A stretch of 64,000 nt of DNA from Phyllostachys edulis (lineage: Eukaryota > Streptophyta > Magnoliopsida > Poales > Poaceae), in assembly GCA_036346405.1 (NCBI GenBank), contig CM070561.1:30598215-30662214 (forward strand), read 5' to 3'. Below, piece by piece: positions 10,870 through 22,420 of this stretch. A program made the position numbers and the translations under genes. How positions within the stretch are numbered: position 1 is the stretch's first letter; each line of letters begins with the position of its first letter. Under the pieces are notes generated by a model. That model worked only from the letters and a program-made list of their open reading frames with translations. It did not search any database and was not told where the DNA came from.

Positions 10870-13800
10870 GCGTCATTGGTAACTTTCTTCATTTCTTATT
10901 TGTCCAGATAGCAAATTAGGCTATCACTCATGAAATCATCACTGATGCAATTGCGCAAATAATTTTTCACAATTCTCATGGCTGAAAAACATCTCTTAAC
11001 TGTGGCAGTGGCGACAGGCAATATTAGTACTAGCTTCAAAAGTCGATAAACCAAAGGATAGCAAAGATGTTTCCTTATCTTCACCATTTTTTGAGAAAGT
11101 TGGCCAATAGTCTATATGTTGGAGAATCTATCATCTGCTTGCACATCAGCAATGCAGAGGCAAAGGTGATTGTTAAGGTCCCTCAATTCCCCAAAATCAA
11201 AATCAATGGGATAAAGTTTAGCAATGCTCATCAAATTATCCAAATTGAAATCGTGAAATGAGTCTCTTGGACTCAAAGCGGCCAACCAAACAAGCAAGTT
11301 AGAGGTTGTCTCGTTGAAGCGACTATCAAGCTCTTGAAGTAGCCAATCAAGAACATCATTAAAACAATCCACTCCATAATGATACTTGTTGGTAATTCCA
11401 GTTCTTTGATGTTGCTTCTTTGGATTAATGTAAGCTTCTCCTATTCCCAACTTAGGAATACCATGTTTCTCACAAAAAGGCATACACTTCACCTAGGACA
11501 GATTCCCACCCGTCTCTTCTAAGCTCATCCAAATGCAACCTAGTTGATTTCACACATTTAATAGTATTCAGAATGTCTTGATCCTTTCGTTGTAGTGCTA
11601 GTGATAAGGTATTTGTGATTATCAAGATAGTCAACATGAGATGCAAATAAAAGACAAAAATCAAATGACTGGAAGTACACTAGTAGACCCAATGCTTGAT
11701 CTCTATTTGTTATGTCCTTGTCTTCTTCCACAAATTCTAACACTCTGACAACTGTTGGGAACAAGTCAACCAAACTCTTAAGAGTTTTATGATGAGAACT
11801 CCAACGAGTATCTCCAGGTATTTAAAGACATTACTCTTGATTTAATCTCGTCCCAGTTTGAAGTAGCCCACAATCTAAAGCCATGTGCACTTGTTCGTGG
11901 TTGATATCTCGAACTATGTCCCTCCTCTTCGAAGATCCACCCATGTGAGGACCCCGGTTTATTAGGCTTGTAACACTTAGTCATCCATTGACCCTAGCAT
12001 TACAAACATAATACCCCGTGTCTTCGAGATATGTATACTTCCCAGAAATGCAGTATACACACCCCTTTACAAAATCATGCATCAATTCCATTCAAGACAT
12101 AGAACCAAAGCACGAACTAGAATAAAAGACATACATAATATAGAGTTATTACAAAAGGGGCCGACCGGCCAAATACAACTAATAAAAGTAACACAGCAGA
12201 AGCAACATGCCATAAGATGGCGATAAACAAAAGAGAGCCACAAGGTTTGCCTTTAGCCCACAAGGCAACCAACCAAGACGCCTAGCTCGATTCCCAACCG
12301 CAGCACATCTCACAAAAGTAAAGCTCTTTGGGCCCTACCTCCTCTGCAACAAAGTTATTAAGTAAAGCAAATGAGTACAAAATGTACTACAAGACCGACG
12401 TGTAGTATAACGTAACTATAGTTTAACTACATGCAAGCTTTATTTAAGTGGATGAGGCTTTGGACTTATTTTAGCATAAAGCAAGTTTTCATTTGCAATA
12501 TTTAAATAGATTCCAAAGCAATTTTGCAATTCATTTCTAATTTGCAAGTAACAACGAGACAAGTACATAATATCAATAGATAGGTGACAACAACAATCCT
12601 GGAGGTGACTAACCCAATAGCCACCACAATAGTATGAACATCTATTCATACCAACCCATCAAGTTTTAATTAAATGTTGTAGTCTAGTTCTTGCACGACC
12701 TTACCAAGCATGTCCATAACCTAGGACGAGGCTATTCGAATAGTTTTAACCCTGCAGGGGTGTACCAATGTACCCACACGTCAGACCACCTTTTCGCCAA
12801 GCTATTTAGCACACTTCCTTTGGTATGCCGGCACGGCTAAGTCCTACGAGGCATTTCTAATGAATGATGCTAATTAAGAGTCGCGACAACCTGGAAGGTA
12901 GGAGACACCGGCCCAGCCTAAGCAACTGCGGGTGCTCTTTCCCTTATAAAACAGTTTTACTCACCTGCGACCCCCAAATAACACCTTCCAAAGTACTTAG
13001 CCAAGAGGGGTTCCCAATACCCTCGTGTGGTTAGCACGCATAAGCGCTTGGCTTAGTGACACAAGTAACTCGGTCCTTGGGGACCTGGGCACCATTCCAT
13101 TCACACCCAACATATCACACCAACATCCATTGTGCCCAAGTCAATAACAGTTTTGTTTTCATTTTTATTTTGTTTGTTTACAAAGTAACAAAGCACAAGA
13201 GGGACATAATGGAATAATAATTTTAGTGTGATCAAGGTCATCGATATAATGTCGACAACCGCCCATTTCTACCGTTATCTAAGCATTTCTAAGCATTATC
13301 AACGCAAACTACTAAGTGATAAGAGTCCATCCATCGAACTCTATATCACAGCAAGATAATTCTAGGCTTAGTAGTAGAGAATGAACATTTTACCTACAGG
13401 AGATGCATCTATAGGCTCAACTAATCGATAATTTAACACAAAGTAGCAATGCATACATATAAGTGAAACAAAGTATTAAACTTTAAAGTAATGGGACATT
13501 AATGGGATATGATCAAACTGTTTGCCTTGCTGTGGCTGGTCACTATGCTGCAGAGAATCACTCACGGGATCAACACACTCGTCGGCACCTAATCGAAAAA
13601 GCGAAAAGAATCGATAAGAACGACAAAAACCACAAAGACAGCATAGCAAACAAACTCCAAATGCTCTGAAATTTCTACAGAAGCAAGAGGATGATTTTTA
13701 GGGAATTTAGCAATAAGAACCAATTGATTTGGATTCTCAATGCAAAAGATATGAGCAAAACAATTCTGCTCAGCCCTAAAAATACCAAACTGCTACTATT

Positions 13801-14579
13801 CCCTAATTTAATTATTAGGCCACATTTTCTAGAAGGGTGGTGCAGCTGAGATTTTTACTGCAAAACCAGCACCTCATGAGATGAATAACACAATTGAGTT
13901 CATCTCATTTGGAGCTAATATGCATGTTTTATGATTTTTCAAAGATATGAAAGTGAGCGCATCTAAAATGCACCCGCAAAGGTTTTAAAAGTAGTGACAT
14001 GCCTAAATCCTATTCTAACATTTAGAGCATTAACAGAGGAAGCCAACAAAGTTGGATTCACTCAAAAATAACCTACAGAGCAATCCTTATGCATTTTACA
14101 AGTTAAATGAATTTTTAAAGAAACATTTAAAGTTAGTTTTAAAACCTATTGGCAAAACCATGTTCTGGAGTTGAACTTAACTTACAATCATTTTTAGATT
14201 AAAGTCTAGTCCAAGCCAGAGCTGTAGAAATTTGAATCACTACATTTGGATCTACAATGAAATAGCTATGCATTTCTAAAGTTCATACCTTTTTCAGTTT
14301 ACAAAATAAGTGTTCTCTAGAAATTCTAAAACCAAAAGAACCGGGGGAGGACATGAGCCACAGATCCTGGATCTGACGGCTCAAGACCTCCCAAGTGATA
14401 ACGCGCACGTGCGCTCGCGAAGGTCCAGAGGACATGGGCCATGGATCTTGGATCCAACGGTCCATGTCCTCCTAGCAACGCGCACGCGCGAGCAGCAGGG
14501 GAGGTCGTGGCCGTTGATGCTGCATCCAACGGACCACAACGAAAGGGGGAGGACCGGGATGGCCCAGATCTAGCGAGGG

Positions 14580-14910
14580 AGGTCCTCAACGGTTGAGATC
14601 TTCCAAAGGAAGATCTAAACTATCAAGATCTCCCCAAGGAAGATCTACATCGTCAAGACCTCACGGGGGAGGTCCTGGACGGTCCAGATTTTCCAAGGGA
14701 GGACCTTAATGGTCTAGATTGTCCGAGGGAGGACCTTAACGGTCAAGATCAACCCGGGGAGGTCATTAACGGCTGAGATGACCTCGAGGAGGTCCTACGC
14801 GGAGTTCTTAACGGCTCAGACCTCCAGGGGAGGTCTGGACGGCTAAGATGTGAATGGGGGAGGTCCTGGACGTTCAAGATCTCCTCGGAGGAGGTCTTGG
14901 ATGGCCCAGA
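14580..14910. repeat. Degenerate 30-bp GGAGGTC module array
   Basis: About ten units of roughly 28-32 bp follow the pattern GGAGGTCnTnAACGGTC then AAGATCT/TAGATT. The same module, less drifted, makes the long array at 45850-46735. A second related cluster at 16190-16465 has GGAGGTCGTGGCC paired with GGCTACGACCTC, so each pair can fold on itself. Confidence 0.7.
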
Positions 14911-15701
14911 TCCAGCGCCCGAGCTCGCGCCTTGATGCTGTGCTGCTGAACAAGGAGTTAAGGCACGCGGGACACAAGGAGGTCCAGCGCGAGGTCTTAA
15001 ATGCGCGACCAAGGACAGGATCTAAGGCATTTAAGGCAAAACCAATGATTAATAATGATTGAGGCATTAAAGCGGAGGATCTTTGTTCTAAAAACGACAA
15101 CAGTCTTGCTGTTGTCCGACAAAGATCCCGAGCTCAAAGATGTGGTCATCGCCGGCGATACAGACCTCGTCGGTGATAACCAAGGACATCAACGTGTGTG
15201 CAATAGTGTTGCGCACACACCGGGACCACTCTCGACGGCGGCGGCGGCCTAAATCGCCGGCGAGCCGGAGAGGAACAAGATGACCCACACGGCCAAAAGA
15301 CATATATGAAAAGTAAAGCTCCGCAACAACATTCAAGCAGGTGCCCAGCAACTAGGGACTATCAGGAGGATTACCTGGAGGTCCAGAGGTGCTGAGGAGG
15401 TCGTGGAAGGTGAGGACCAGAGCTGGGGAAGAAGGGTTGCTCCACGGCCAACTCCAAGCTCCACTTTGGCCACCTCTGAAAATGTCCCAACCAATGAGTT
15501 AGGCTTTGGTCACAGAGGTGAATGGCACAAATTGAAGCACAGAGAAAGAGAGGAAAAACTCCAGGGACCCTTGTCCACCGAGGAGCTCCAAGGTGCTCCA
15601 ATGGCGGCCAAGAGAGCTATGGGTGTTTTGAGCTCACAAGCACAGAGGTGCAAGCAAGGCAGCAATGGTGTGTAAAGGAAGCCAAGGAAACAGTGGAGAG
15701 G

Positions 15702-15709
15702 TTTTATAG
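15702..15709 (-). promoter_or_regulatory. TATA-like box of the LTR at 11944
   Basis: CTATAAAA reads on the minus strand in a GC-richer context, roughly a quarter of the way in from the LTR's 5' (right) end. Related LTRs here have a TATA-like box in a similar setting, which supports the minus orientation. Confidence 0.45.
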
Positions 15710-17938
15710 CTAGGGCAAGGAGGTCGTGAACCAAGGGTTAAGCTCATGGTGAGCTTAGCCCATGGAGGTCCACGGGATGTCGAGGCTGGACAAGATGGAG
15801 GGACAGAGTAGGTAGGTCGAACATGGGCTAGGGGCGGAAGATCGCCACGCATTAAATCTTGCCTGAGCGAGCCGTTGGGACAAGACATGGCGACCTTCTC
15901 CTTGCCATGGCTCGCACGCGCATCAAGCTAGGAGAAGAACAGTATAGCTCTCCACCGCCGGATTAAGAGGATGGGGAGGTCCTAGCCCTCGATGTGTTTT
16001 TGAACCCAGCGTTTTAAGTGGTGGGAGGAGGTGTCCCACCACACGATTTTGGGCTGGGAGGTCGTGACCCTCCGATTAGGCTAGCATGGATCATAAGTGG
16101 AAAAAGGGACAGAGGTCCAAGGCGTTGGATCTAAATCAGCAGTGCGGACCTCTGGGAGGACTGGCGTTTCAATGAAGGAGGTCATGGTCATGGATATGAT
16201 CCATGGCTATGACCTCGATGAGTGGGAGGACCTCGCCGTGATGGTTTGCGAGAGGAGGTCGTGGCCTTTGGACTGAATCCAACGGCTACGACCTCAAGTG
16301 AGTGCAAAGGAGATCTTCTGAGTGGTTTGATAGCGAGGGAGGTCATGGCCATGGATCTTTGATCCAACGGCTATGACCTCACACAATGAGGAGGAGGTCG
16401 ATGAGTTGGTTGAGAGGAGGAGGTCGTGGCTGTTAGATAGGAATCCAACGGCTACGACCTCATCAAGGTGGAAAAGAGGGCTGATGGGCTAAGAATGTGG
16501 TTGGGTTTGACCAACTTTGCAAAGCGGCTCAAGCCCAAGTCAAACCAGTCCAAAAGAATTTGAAATAACAAGCTGAGACTTTTGAGGATTTATTTGAGAT
16601 AGTAAATGAACTCCAAATTTCATGAAATTTTAACTGGAGCTTGCTGACATCATGATTAACCTTACATAAATTTTCCAGAGGTTTTTATGCCTTGCATTTT
16701 TCTTAGAAAATTCATTAAGGCTGATCAAAGGTTTGTTTGACTCCCAAAAATTATCAAACAAGCTTGAAAACTTATGATATTTTTCAGAGAGGTCCCACAA
16801 CACCTCTAGGACCAAGGAAAAATATTTTCAAAGGTTTGGCATAAGATTTGTGACAATTGAAAAAATGAGTTTGACTTATGGCCAACAAAAGCTTTGTGTT
16901 TTTGGATTACACAAAACTTGGACAAGAATTACATGTGAGTTCAGGAGTTTCAAGATGTGAGAAAAAGTTTTAATTTCTACACATTTAATTACATTTGAAA
17001 CAAACCCTGATTATACATTTGGGATGTTACAACCCACCACATTAAACAAGAGAGAAATCATACTAAACTCTCCTTTATAATTCCACAACTATCAACATAC
17101 CGCAAGACCACTGCTATTTGTTCTTTGCAAGAGACATCTTTGGATTCATCAACAAGCAAGCAAAACACATCATGTCCAATTTCTTTGAGAATAGAATGCA
17201 ATATGTCCTTTTGCAAAACAATGAGCAATCTCCTTTTGGATGGGAGGAGACACCATAAGACAATTACCTGCAACATTGTTACCCATCACCTTGCCTAAAA
17301 CTGGATCATGCTTTGGTAAGAACTCATAAAATCCCAAGAAGTTTCCTTTGTTGTAGGACTCCTTCGACTCATCATGGCCCCGGAAAGGCAACCATTGTTT
17401 CAATAACACTCTAGCGACAGCAATTGAGGCATTTAATCTAGTAAAATAATCAATCTTCGAAGCTTCATTTTGTGTATAGATAGCAATATCAATGTGTTCT
17501 CTTTTTAACAAATCATTGCAATTTTTCAATGCTTGGTTGTGAACGCTATTCACACCACCTACATGCTCTTTTAGTCTAGCTTTTTTGTTCCAACCATTTT
17601 ATAACAAATGCCTCATACCCAGCTTCTTTCTTGTTGCGGTCCCTAAACAAGAAACAACAAAAGCAATATGCCCTATCTTTGGCTTGCCATATTCAAGCCA
17701 ACTCCCAAACTCATCAAACCATTCAGGATTAAACCTTCTGTTTTTATCTCCAAACTGTGTATATGGAAAATCATAAGCGTGAGGTTGACAAGGCCCATTA
17801 TCCCAGTACTTTCTTCTTACCACATCTTTCTGATTAGGATGGTAGTCATCTATCCTTTTCCTTTTGCCTGGATCAAATTGAATTTTCTCTTCCCAATTGA
17901 TATCTTCTATAGGTGAATTCCTAGCATTAGTAGTGCTA

Positions 17939-19907
17939 TGTAGGACCGGAAAGGCGACTAGAGGGGGGTAAATAGGAGCATGAATCCTTTTTCACCTAGT
18001 TTGAATTCAACACGATTTTCACTTCAATAGCTATGAGAGCTATGAAGATCAAAGAACAAGTACAACAGAAGACTTGTGTTGAATCCAACCTAAAACCCCA
18101 AAGCAAAAGACACAAAAACTCAAACCTTAAATGAGTCTGGTGGTCTGACCAACGTGCACCGAGCGGTCTAACCGGCGTGCACCGAGCGGTCTGACCGCAC
18201 CTGACGATGAACAGGAAAACATCCCAACACCAAAGCCCAAATTGGTCTAACTTTTGATCTACGAAACCAAACTTGACCAAACTTGAGACACACCTTCCTA
18301 AGGATATCAGAAACCTATTCCAAGCAACGATCGTCAAGATCTTTGCCAAAGTTCTGACATTTTTCCATTTGAGTGAAGGGCGTTCAAAAACCGAGTCAAA
18401 ACAAAAAAACGTGATCTAAACCTTGCTCGTGAGTAAAGGATGTTCAAGATGATCCTATAAGGATTTCTACACATCACAGCAAGCTAGATGGGGGGCAAAA
18501 ACCAAAGGAAAACTACTGGATCAACAAAAGCCTCAAAATCACATAATAAAGAGTAAGAACAAGAAGAAACTCAACATGGAGAAAATCTTGCATAGATTGA
18601 TTTGAGTTTGATGTAGGTTTACTGCCACTCCCACCAGGAGGACACGAGCTCAATCCATGAGCACGCAATCAATCCATAGCCTAGAAACCTAACCTCTCCA
18701 CCTTTCTCTCTAACACACTAGGGTTTCTCCAAATGAAGTCCTTGAGAGTGCTGGACAGCAACCACCCCTATTTATAGTGGAGGCTAGCTTCTAGAAGACT
18801 AATCCTATTGGGCACCCGTTAAGCCCACACACAAATGGGTTTAACTCACGCACGCATTTTAAAGCGTCGTCTTTAACTTTACTTGACCTAAACCGCTTCT
18901 CCTTGCGTCGTCTTGTGCCGTGGTTTAGCCCAATGTCACCAAGACGGTATTTGGTGAAATTACCAAAATACCCCTTCTTGATCTTTCTCCGAATACAAGT
19001 CCAATCTTGGTGAAACAATCGTCTGCTTCGCCACGTGTAGGTTGATCAACAGTTCTCATCATGTCGGCAAGTCTCTCCCGTCCGGCTCCCGCCGAAACCA
19101 CCAAGGCACTTGCACTGACCCCCACGCCGCTTGATCCAACCCGTCGCACCGAACTGCCCGTTCGGTCATCCTTGTCCAATCTGCGCCATGCTTGAGTCCA
19201 TTGACCTCACCCGGCATCATCGATTGTTCTGAACCTTAGCTCTCCAAGCTTAGTCCCGATCATTTTCGCCGTTGACCGTCATTGACCTCCAAGCAACCTG
19301 CACAGCAATAGACCAAGAATTCGTTTCCGAGAATAAGTTCTTCACAATTTGACCCATGTTAGTCAAAACATGCATCATACAACACATATGCGATGAAACC
19401 CATGAACTTGATCTAACGAACAACCATCGCTGCCAAGTAGGACGATAAACAGACCACAACCGGTTAGACCGCCAGCCTTTGGCCGGTCTAACCGCCGCAT
19501 GAATGTTGGTCTAACCGTCCGCAAAAGAATTAGCCAAAAATCCACCCCTAGAAATCCGAAACTCTCTGGAATTTTCAATCGAATAAAACTTTAGCCTGGA
19601 GGCTCCAAAAAATATGAGACTAAAAGTAGTAGAACCTCCTCTTTTGCCTACACCTTTTATTTTTGGCCTACCTCAAAAATCCAAAATCATTTCATGGCCG
19701 GTCTGACCGATTTCACAATGCCAGTTTGACCGCCACTCAAAGGCCGGTCGGACCGCCAACACTTTCTCAGCAAACCCAGTTTAGGCATGGCCGGTCTAAC
19801 CGCCAGTGACCTGACAGCTTGAACTTTTTCCGAAAACGATGATTTCGATAAGACCTCAAAGCTATTGCCAATTGTCTCATCATCCTAAGATCATGAGCAT
19901 ATCCACA
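17939..19907 (-). mobile_element. Solo LTR, 1,969 bp, in the transposase start region
   Basis: It begins TGTAGGACCGG and ends TATCCACA, flanked by exact 5-bp duplications TGCTA (17934-17938 and 19908-19912). No coding domain is present and the terminal sequence occurs once, so it is a solo LTR. The motif CCGGTCTAACCGCC or GGTCTGACCG recurs many times (about 18145-18200 and 19460-19805). A minus-strand TATA-like box lies at 18777-18769. It is unrelated in sequence to the TGTCGGGACCC/TGTGAGG families. Copia or gypsy cannot be decided. Confidence 0.85.
18769..18777 (-). promoter_or_regulatory. TATA-like box of the LTR at 17939
   Basis: CTATAAATA followed by GGGGT on the minus strand is a textbook plant TATA context. 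It sits in the middle of the solo LTR and is the basis for its assigned orientation. Confidence 0.5.
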
Positions 19908-19944
19908 TGCTATCTGGCGCTTTTCTCTTTAGAAACTTTTCCAT

Positions 19945-20827
19945 AAATTTGCCTGCCATTTTTTATTAACATGTTATCAAATGTCATGTTCAACAATAAG
20001 AACAATAAAGTACAAGCATTGACGAAATATACATGCATATAGGTACTATTACTTGACATTGGTTGAGCACAGTAGGACATTGCACATGAGTCACATTCAC
20101 GTGTAATTTTTGCCTGCACTATGCAACTTGGCCGCTGGCTGGTATTTCAATTTTGAAAAACCCCAATTTGAAACCCTAAATTTTAAGTTTATAACCCTAA
20201 CATATGAAAAAAAAAACAACAATCGTCAATTTGAAAAATCCCCTAACATATGATGAAAAAACAACAATCATCAAGTTAGAACAAAGAAGCAGTACCTAAC
20301 TAAGGCTTGTTCGATTGTTCCTTCATCTCCTTGGCCCGAGACGATCGACGGCGGCCAAGAGAAAGCTCCGACGGTCGACAGATGAGGGCGTCGAGGTGAC
20401 CGGCAAGATCTCCGGTAACCGAGCGGTGGCTTCCAAGCGAGAGGCAGTGCCCTGTGGCCGTGGCTTTTTGCGTCGACTGCGCTGAGGCGAGAGGCAATCA
20501 GCGGAAGTTGTGCATTCGGCAGAACTCGGAAAGCGAAGGGGCAGCGGTGCATAACCGCATCGGTCCTCAAGCGTGTAAGTGTCAACCGGCCAGGGCGCCA
20601 GGCCAATGGGCCACTGGGGCGCGTCACGCGTGGCCCTCCATCAATTCAAGAGTTACTTTAGAAAGGGCACGAAGGCTAATTATGCCCTTGGTTTCTGCAC
20701 GATCTAGTCATCTAGAGAATGGATCTTCTTTATTTATGGCCTCTGGTTTGAAGAGACAAGAGGCATGTGAGCGCGCCATGCGCAAGGCCGTGTGGGGAGC
20801 CGCCAGCTTGCTGCTCGGCCGCTGGGT
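19945..20827. other. 5' non-coding part of the hAT transposon
   Basis: This lies between the transposase start codon and the nested hAT-like element. It is AT-rich up to about 20300 and GC-rich afterwards. A 118-codon minus-strand frame at 20271-20627 is Arg/Pro-rich and matches nothing recognised. Promoter or 5' leader sequence of the transposase is the likely role, by position only. Confidence 0.35.
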
Positions 20828-22014
20828 AGGGCTGGAAACGAGCCGAGCCCTTGCGTAGGCTCGAGCCTGCAGTAGACTTGGCTCGAATTGGCTCGTTTTC
20901 TAAACGAGCCAGAAGAACAGCTCGGCTCGGCTCGGAAAGCGGCTCGAGCCGGCTCGCGAGCCCACAAATGCTGCGTGAACAAGAACAGCAGCAGAGTGCA
21001 ATGTGCATCCATGATCCATTCAGATTCAAACATTCAATCAACAAAATCATCAATCGATAACATCAGTGCATGTGCATCCATTCAATCAACATATTCAACA
21101 ACGGTAGATCTCAGGAAGCGCCGACGGGGTCGCGGTCCTTGCGGAGTTGCGAGCTTCTGGAATCTGGAGGCAGTCAGGCTTCTGGTTACCCTTGATGGAG
21201 ACTCGGAGTAGAGCAGGGACAAGAAGATGCAGAGAGCCTGAATGCTGAATCGCAGCGGCCAGCGGGTGGCGTACCGCGTACATCCACTCCTCGTCGTCGC
21301 CCAGCTTGCTGTAGCCGCCCCAGTCCGCGTCCGCCACCTTCGCCGGCCACTCGCGCCAGCCGCTTCCTCCACCGCGTCGCCGAGAGGCCGTCCTCAACGG
21401 TCGTCGCACGCGATGGACAGGGCGGCGACTTGGACGAGGGCGGCGAGGGGGAGGCGGCAGGTGGAGTTGGTGGAGACTGGAGGCGGCGGGTGGAGGCTGG
21501 AGCTGGGCGAGGGGGCCGAGGGGGAAGCGGCAGGTGGAGGTGGTGGCCGGTGGGTGGAGCCTCCACCGTGGAGGCGTGGATCTGGTCATCTGGGCGAGGG
21601 GGAGAGCCGGAGTGGGAAGGGGAGGCGGCGGACGGAGCTGGGCGAGGCCGCGAGGGGGAGAGCCAGAGAGGAAAGGGGAGGCGGCGGGCGGATCTGGGCG
21701 AGGCCGCGACCGCGAGGGGGACGAGTAGAGGGAGGCGGCGGGCGGATCAGCCAAGGGAGACGCTGAAAGGAAGGCTGGGAGGGGCATGTATTCAGCGACG
21801 GACTGGGACTGGGCCTGGGCCGGGCTAGAAAAAATGGGCCGAGCCAAGTTTGGCTCGCGAGCCGCTCGCGAGCCAGCTCGAGCTCGGCTCGAAATTTGAC
21901 CGAGCCCAAAGGTGGGCTCGGCTCGGCTCGAAAATTCACGAGCCCGAGCCGAGCCGAGCCGAGCCGTGACGAGCCCGAGTCAAGCCACGAGCCTCGAGCT
22001 ATTTTTCCAGCCCT
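20828..22014. mobile_element. Non-autonomous hAT-like element, 1.2 kb
   Basis: The ends are AGGGCTGGAAAC and TTTTTCCAGCCCT, an 11-bp inverted repeat. Both subterminal regions are built of GAGCC/GGCTCG words in opposite orientation (about 20840-20960 and 21850-21995). The flanking GCCGCTGG and ACCGGTGG are only a weak 8-bp match, so the target duplication is degraded or misplaced. The inside is GC-rich and gives a 250-codon minus-strand frame that is compositional and unlike any protein I know. It lies within the 5' non-coding part of the larger hAT. Confidence 0.72.
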
Positions 22015-22420
22015 CACCGGTGGTCTTTGGTGCATGGGCATGCCAGGAAGCGCAGCGTGTGCATTGGCCATGAGCGCCAGGCGCGTTGGCGGTGTGCGCT
22101 TGCTTCTTTCGCCACAGCGGACAGCGATGGTGTGTGTGGGCTGCTGGCGCATGGGTTGGAAGAGGCCCGGGTGCATAGTTTTTGGGCTCAGGATGCACAT
22201 ATGGTACATGTAAATTGAGCTCTACTAAAAAAAATTTGGTTCCGATGTACTATGACACCGAGTGGGCCTCTTGAGCTTTGCCCCTGCACCAAGCCGATGC
22301 GCCGATGCCGCATGTGCCACCACATGCATGCACTGCGCCGGCCGTGGCCACTGCGAGCCATGGCCATCTCTATGCCTTCTTGATTCTTCCGTCTCTCAAA
22401 ACCCTATCATCTAATGCGGC

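Larger units (their letters stand above)
11944..17031 (-). mobile_element. Solo LTR, 5.1 kb, gypsy-like, inside the hAT transposase
   Basis: It starts TGTGAGGACCCCGG, ends TTGGGATGTTACA and is flanked by ACCCA on both sides (11939-11943 and 17032-17036), an exact 5-bp duplication. There is no coding domain. In minus orientation it begins TGTAACATCCCAAA and has a TATA-like box at 15709-15702. It carries ACCGGCCAAAT, CATGTCCATAACC and GGCTATTCGAATAGTTTT blocks, and two stretches rich in GGAGGTC modules (about 14340-15000 and 15960-16470). Its modules match those in the LTR at 43568, pointing to one family. Confidence 0.85.
10893..19944 (-). pseudogene. hAT transposase (TTF zinc finger, hAT dimerisation domain)
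   Basis: This was the DNA-cutting enzyme of the enclosing transposon, now inactive. Reading leftward: an ATG at 19944-19942 opens MEKFLKRKAPD. After the LTR at 17939-19907 the frame resumes with NSPIEDINWEE (about 17910), PCQPHAYDFPYTQFGDKNRR and FNPEWFDEFGSWLEY (TTF-type domain). Then come WLPFRGHDES and NKGNFLGFYEFL (DUF4371-like, 17280-17390) and DVFCLLVDESKDVSCKEQ with its acidic residues (about 17100-17170). After the LTR at 11944-17031 come HHKTLKSLVDLFPTVVRV (about 11740-11790), SFHDFNLDNLMSIAKLYP (11200-11270) and the C-terminal dimerisation block LPVATATVKRCFSAMRIVKN (about 10930-11010). At least three frameshifts or stops break it outside the insertions. The family call is confident; exact exon limits are not. 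Confidence 0.88.
10032..22286 (-). mobile_element. hAT transposon, 12.3 kb, with four nested insertions
   Basis: The ends are CAGGGGCGGAAC at the left and GCTTTGCCCCTG at the right, imperfect inverted repeats sharing CAGGGGC. The flanks carry an exact 8-bp duplication, CACCAAGC (10024-10031 and 22287-22294), the length typical of hAT. Inside, on the minus strand, is a TTF-zinc-finger/hAT-dimerisation transposase. Taking out the nested units (10463-10869, 11944-17031, 17939-19907 and 20828-22014, plus their duplicated sites) leaves about 3.6 kb, a usual size for an autonomous hAT. The transposase has stops and frameshifts, so this copy is dead. Confidence 0.88.

Noticed and set aside
21095..21847. 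A 250-codon minus-strand frame
   Set aside because: It is Pro/Ser/Arg-rich, lies inside a GC-rich hAT-like element with overlapping long frames on the other strand, and resembles no protein. Composition explains it.
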